Of a stretch of 34,242 bases of DNA, positions 32,018 through 34,242 are shown piece after piece. Each line of letters begins with the position of its first letter. The stretch's first letter is position 1. The stretch covers positions 1-34,242 of the forward strand of contig JAFXEJ010000075.1 of the NCBI GenBank assembly GCA_017513795.1. Reading direction: 5' to 3'. This DNA is from Ruminococcus sp. Lineage in GTDB: Bacteria > Bacillota > Clostridia > Oscillospirales > Ruminococcaceae. The notes below the pieces were generated by a model. The model was given only the letters and a program-made list of their open reading frames with translations. It made no database searches and was not told the DNA's origin. The position numbers and the translations under genes are program-made.

Positions 32018-33481
32018 ATGTATTTCTTAATGAATAAGAACAATGTTGTTGCAACATTTGAAAAAAAGCCCGCCACTGCTTTCTCTGATAAAGTCCTGTT
32101 TATAGAGGTTGAACGTATTGGAAAACTACCATATGGCTTCGATGACATCAACACATGGCTCGACAGCCGCAAGTCATCAAAACACAATGCCCACCTACAG
32201 AAGATCATGCGTCAGATGGGCTGTGATGATAACGAAGGCTTTATCAGAACAACACACGCAGCAACTATCAATGACACGTTCTGGATAAAATCAGACCGTG
32301 AAAACCTGACATGGGAACAGGTATCGCTTTACAGCAACCAGTTCACTGAGACGATCTCCCGTCTTGCTTTTGAAGGCGTTGGTCTGTATGTTGCTGATTT
32401 CTCGTCCACATCCCCTGAGCTTGCCTGTGAAGGCTCCTTCCGTAAGTGCTTCCGAAAGGAAGAACAGCCCGGCAGCTTCGGTTCAGATATCTTCATTTAC
32501 AAGCGTGGCAACGAATACGGACCGGGTTTGGAGCCTTATTGCGAAATGCTGGCATCAGAAATCGCTGCCATTATCAGTCCGGATAATTATGTTCCGTATC
32601 ACACTGTACTGCTTCATGATAAGCTTGCCTCCAAGTGCAATCTTTTCACTAACGAACAGTACGGTTATGCTTCCTTCTCAAAGCTAATGAAGGCCAAAGG
32701 CTTGCAGGATGTTTTCGATTATTTTGAAAGCATCGGCGCATCACAGGCATTCCGTGAAATGCTCGTAGTGGATTCTCTCTGCTTCAATCAGGACCGACAC
32801 GCCGGAAACTACGGTGTCCTCTTTGATAATGACACCCTTGAGATCAAAGGAATGGCTCCTGTATTCGACCTGAATCTTTCTATGTTGCCATATGTTTCTA
32901 TGGCAGACTTCGAAAATATCGGCGACAAGCTGTTTGAATATGCACCAGTTCTTGGTGATGACTTCACCCGTATCGGCCAGATGGCGATGAACGACTCACT
33001 TCGAGACCGTGTAAAGATAATCTGCGACTTCTCCTTTAAATTCAGAGGCGATGATACCTTCACTACGGAGCGTATCAATGCAATTGAAGCCGTTATCCGA
33101 AAGCAGGCAGAAGCGCTACTCTCCACAGAAGTTCTCCGTACCAGAGATGTTTTCTTCTCCCAGAACGCTATTGAAGAGGATTTCTATCAGGAAAAAGTCA
33201 GACAGGCCGTAAAGCGCTTCCATATATTCGCTGATGCTGTAGATAACATTGAGCTTGGCGATAATGTGTACAGAAGCGAGTGCGTATCATCAGATACCCT
33301 TCAGCTCATTTTCGAGATGAATTCCTATGAAATGACGGTTGATTTCCTGAAAAGGAAGATAATGATAGCTGACGATCGCCTGAAAGCTGTAGAGCCTGAT
33401 GCATTGCAGATAGCTAATCCGGTAGTATATGAGCTATACGAAAAGCTAAACAGCTTATTCACTAATATCAATCAGTATTAA
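32018..33481 (+). CDS. Orphan HipA-like kinase-domain protein
   Basis: 487 residues; AGGAGGG lies ten bases before ATG 32018. The HipA kinase C-terminal core is seen: NQDRHAGNYG with catalytic-loop D259, and APVFDLNLS with metal-binding D284. The N-terminal ~110 residues (MYFLMNKNNVVATFEKK...) do not look like the HipA_N domain of E. coli HipA, and the C-terminal ~100 residues are also distinct. No HipB-type helix-turn-helix antitoxin gene is adjacent on either side. HipA kinases phosphorylate glutamyl-tRNA synthetase and cause persistence; whether this one is a toxin is unknown. Single-gene unit with its own promoter and terminator. Confidence 0.75.
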   Translation: MYFLMNKNNVVATFEKKPATAFSDKVLFIEVERIGKLPYGFDDINTWLDSRKSSKHNAHLQKIMRQMGCDDNEGFIRTTHAATINDTFWIKSDRENLTWEQVSLYSNQFTETISRLAFEGVGLYVADFSSTSPELACEGSFRKCFRKEEQPGSFGSDIFIYKRGNEYGPGLEPYCEMLASEIAAIISPDNYVPYHTVLLHDKLASKCNLFTNEQYGYASFSKLMKAKGLQDVFDYFESIGASQAFREMLVVDSLCFNQDRHAGNYGVLFDNDTLEIKGMAPVFDLNLSMLPYVSMADFENIGDKLFEYAPVLGDDFTRIGQMAMNDSLRDRVKIICDFSFKFRGDDTFTTERINAIEAVIRKQAEALLSTEVLRTRDVFFSQNAIEEDFYQEKVRQAVKRFHIFADAVDNIELGDNVYRSECVSSDTLQLIFEMNSYEMTVDFLKRKIMIADDRLKAVEPDALQIANPVVYELYEKLNSLFTNINQY

Positions 33482-33533
33482 AAATAGAGCCCCGCACCAC
33501 TGAATCACCAGTGAAGCGGGGCTTGCTCTATTT
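33482..33533. terminator. Bidirectional terminator between convergent genes (copy 3 of 3)
   Basis: Outer arms AAATAGAGC and GCTCTATTT pair perfectly (9 bp); inside, GCCCCGC pairs with GCGGGGC and CACTG with CAGTG. It sits between the HipA-like gene and the truncated MBL gene and can stop transcription from both sides. Confidence 0.8.
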
Positions 33534-33535
33534 GT

Positions 33536-34099
33536 TCACTTTTCAACGATTATCACTTGTTCTCCACTGTGTAGAGCTATTAGCTTGCCGCCCATGATCT
33601 GTTTCATCAGTTCAAATGCAGGAATGCCTGTGCAGTGACCGCTGTAAAAGACAGTATCAAGCTGTGAAAGTTCCTGTGCTGTCTGAATGATAACAGCTTT
33701 TTCTTCCTCGGTATGCTCGCCCTCACGCTTCATCATGTGAAATCCTGTGATAACATAGTCGGGATAGCTGTCAAACATTTCCTTGTATCTGTCAAGGATA
33801 TTGAGTATACCGTTGTGAGCACAGCCCGAAAGCAGCCAACTCTTGCCGTTCTGTTTTATTACAAGACACTGTTCATGTAGGAAGTCATCGGGGACTTGTA
33901 CGCCGTTTTCCATACGGGACAGCTTTCTGTTTCCCTGCGGATAACAACGTCTGCCTGCGATACCACTGAACAGGAACAGCTCATCGTCAAGATGAATATC
34001 GCCGTCTGCAAACTTAACATTCGGCAGTTTAAGGATATCTGTATCAATTCCGATGTAGCGTTCTCCGTTGTAGTGGGGCTCTGCTGCGGATTTCTGCAT
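33536..34099 (-). pseudogene. MBL-fold hydrolase lacking its N-terminal metal-binding part
   Basis: 187 residues from ATG 34099 (MQKSAAEPHYNGERYIG...), which has GAGGAG upstream, perhaps by chance. The text matches the C-terminal two thirds of the dihydropterin-type MBL hydrolases common in anaerobes: DELFLFSG, DDFLHEQCLVI, LLSGCAHNGILNIL, VITGFHMM and FYSGHCTG. The usual first ~80-100 residues with the HxHxDH metal site are absent, and the upstream frame (to 34177) is unrelated. Probably a 5'-truncated remnant; the remaining His (GCAHNG, SGHC) alone should not support catalysis. Confidence 0.75.
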
Positions 34100-34138
34100 A
34101 ATTAGTCTCTCCTCAAACCATAAACATTCGCCGAAATA

Positions 34139-34167
34139 TCGACAAAAGTGCCCTAATGTGATATAAT
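34139..34167 (+). promoter_or_regulatory. Promoter of the gene at the window end
   Basis: TCGACA (34139-34144), a 17-base spacer and TATAAT (34162-34167) preceded by TGA. Predicted start about 34174. Confidence 0.65.
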
Positions 34168-34169
34168 AG

Positions 34170-34213
34170 AAGTGCAAGGGAAAATACGAAAAATGATGAA
34201 AAAGCTTGCACTT
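34170..34213 (+). promoter_or_regulatory. Leader inverted repeat next to the ribosome binding site
   Basis: AAGTGCAAG (34170-34178) and CTTGCACTT (34205-34213) are perfect 9-bp inverted copies 26 bases apart. The right arm ends two bases before GGAGG (34215-34219), so a hairpin in the leader, or a regulator bound to both arms, could control the next gene. Confidence 0.5.
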
Positions 34214-34224
34214 CGGAGGATGTT

Positions 34225-34242
34225 ATGTATAGATTTGAGGAA
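34225..34242 (+). CDS. First six codons of a gene cut by the window end
   Basis: ATG 34225 follows GGAGG with a five-base spacing and opens MYRFEE. It runs off the window; identity unknown. The start is supported by the promoter and leader upstream. Confidence 0.6.

Noticed and set aside
1-34242. CRISPR arrays, rRNA genes or intact transposases
   Set aside because: No regularly spaced direct repeats, no rRNA sequence and no transposase or integrase motifs were found on either strand.

Overview
The window looks like chromosomal DNA of a cellulosome-forming, anaerobic, monoderm Firmicute of the Ruminococcus type (R. flavefaciens-like). Evidence: two large secreted plant-cell-wall enzymes carrying type I dockerins, clostridial housekeeping genes (DUF4364, HemZ, RelA/SpoT hybrid, RlmD), strong AGGAGG ribosome binding sites, and sigma-A promoters that mostly have the extended form TGnTATAAT. 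The genus is inferred from gene content only.

Layout. 1-0.9 kb: the 3' end of a KPVIYLYPE-type hypothetical protein, then tRNA-Thr(GGT) with a consensus promoter and a terminator. 0.9-2.4 kb (minus): a lipoprotein penicillin-binding transpeptidase. 2.7-5.6 kb: a dockerin-bearing GH43 arabinanase-like enzyme with two ricin-type carbohydrate-binding domains. 5.7-7.6 kb: a self-contained three-gene operon for a MotA/TolQ/ExbB-type channel protein, an ExbD/TolR-like protein and a second membrane-anchored ExbD-like protein. 7.6-11.5 kb: aroB, a frameshifted aroA, an aroC-like gene that has lost several hallmark active-site motifs, and a DUF4364 regulator-like gene. 11.5-12.0 kb: a non-coding block of nested palindromes. 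12.0-16.3 kb (minus): a CDF metal transporter, a DHHW/AlgX-like protein, an MBOAT acyltransferase and a small lipoprotein. 16.6-16.7 kb: a MITE-like palindrome. 16.8-19.7 kb (minus): a GH43-CBM6-CBM22-dockerin-CE1 xylanolytic enzyme. 20.0-27.8 kb: a housekeeping run recJ, rel, an MBL hydrolase, hemZ and rlmD.

From about 27.9 kb the character changes to accessory DNA with several damaged genes: a strongly structured non-coding segment, an AT-rich HNH_5-like gene split at a T TTT TTG heptamer, a 21-codon stub of a pyridoxamine-phosphate-oxidase-like gene, an hcp gene with an apparent in-frame internal deletion, its ferredoxin-like partner, a divergent Crp/Fnr regulator with an 18-bp palindrome placed at -41.5 of the hcp promoter, an orphan HipA-like kinase, and an MBL hydrolase lacking its N-terminal metal motif. 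Three of these modules end in variants of one terminator hairpin.

The best candidates for undescribed biology are the three-gene ExbB/ExbD-like operon in an apparent monoderm, the AroC-like putative pseudoenzyme, and the structured segment plus frameshifted HNH gene. No complete known defence system, CRISPR array or intact transposase was seen.
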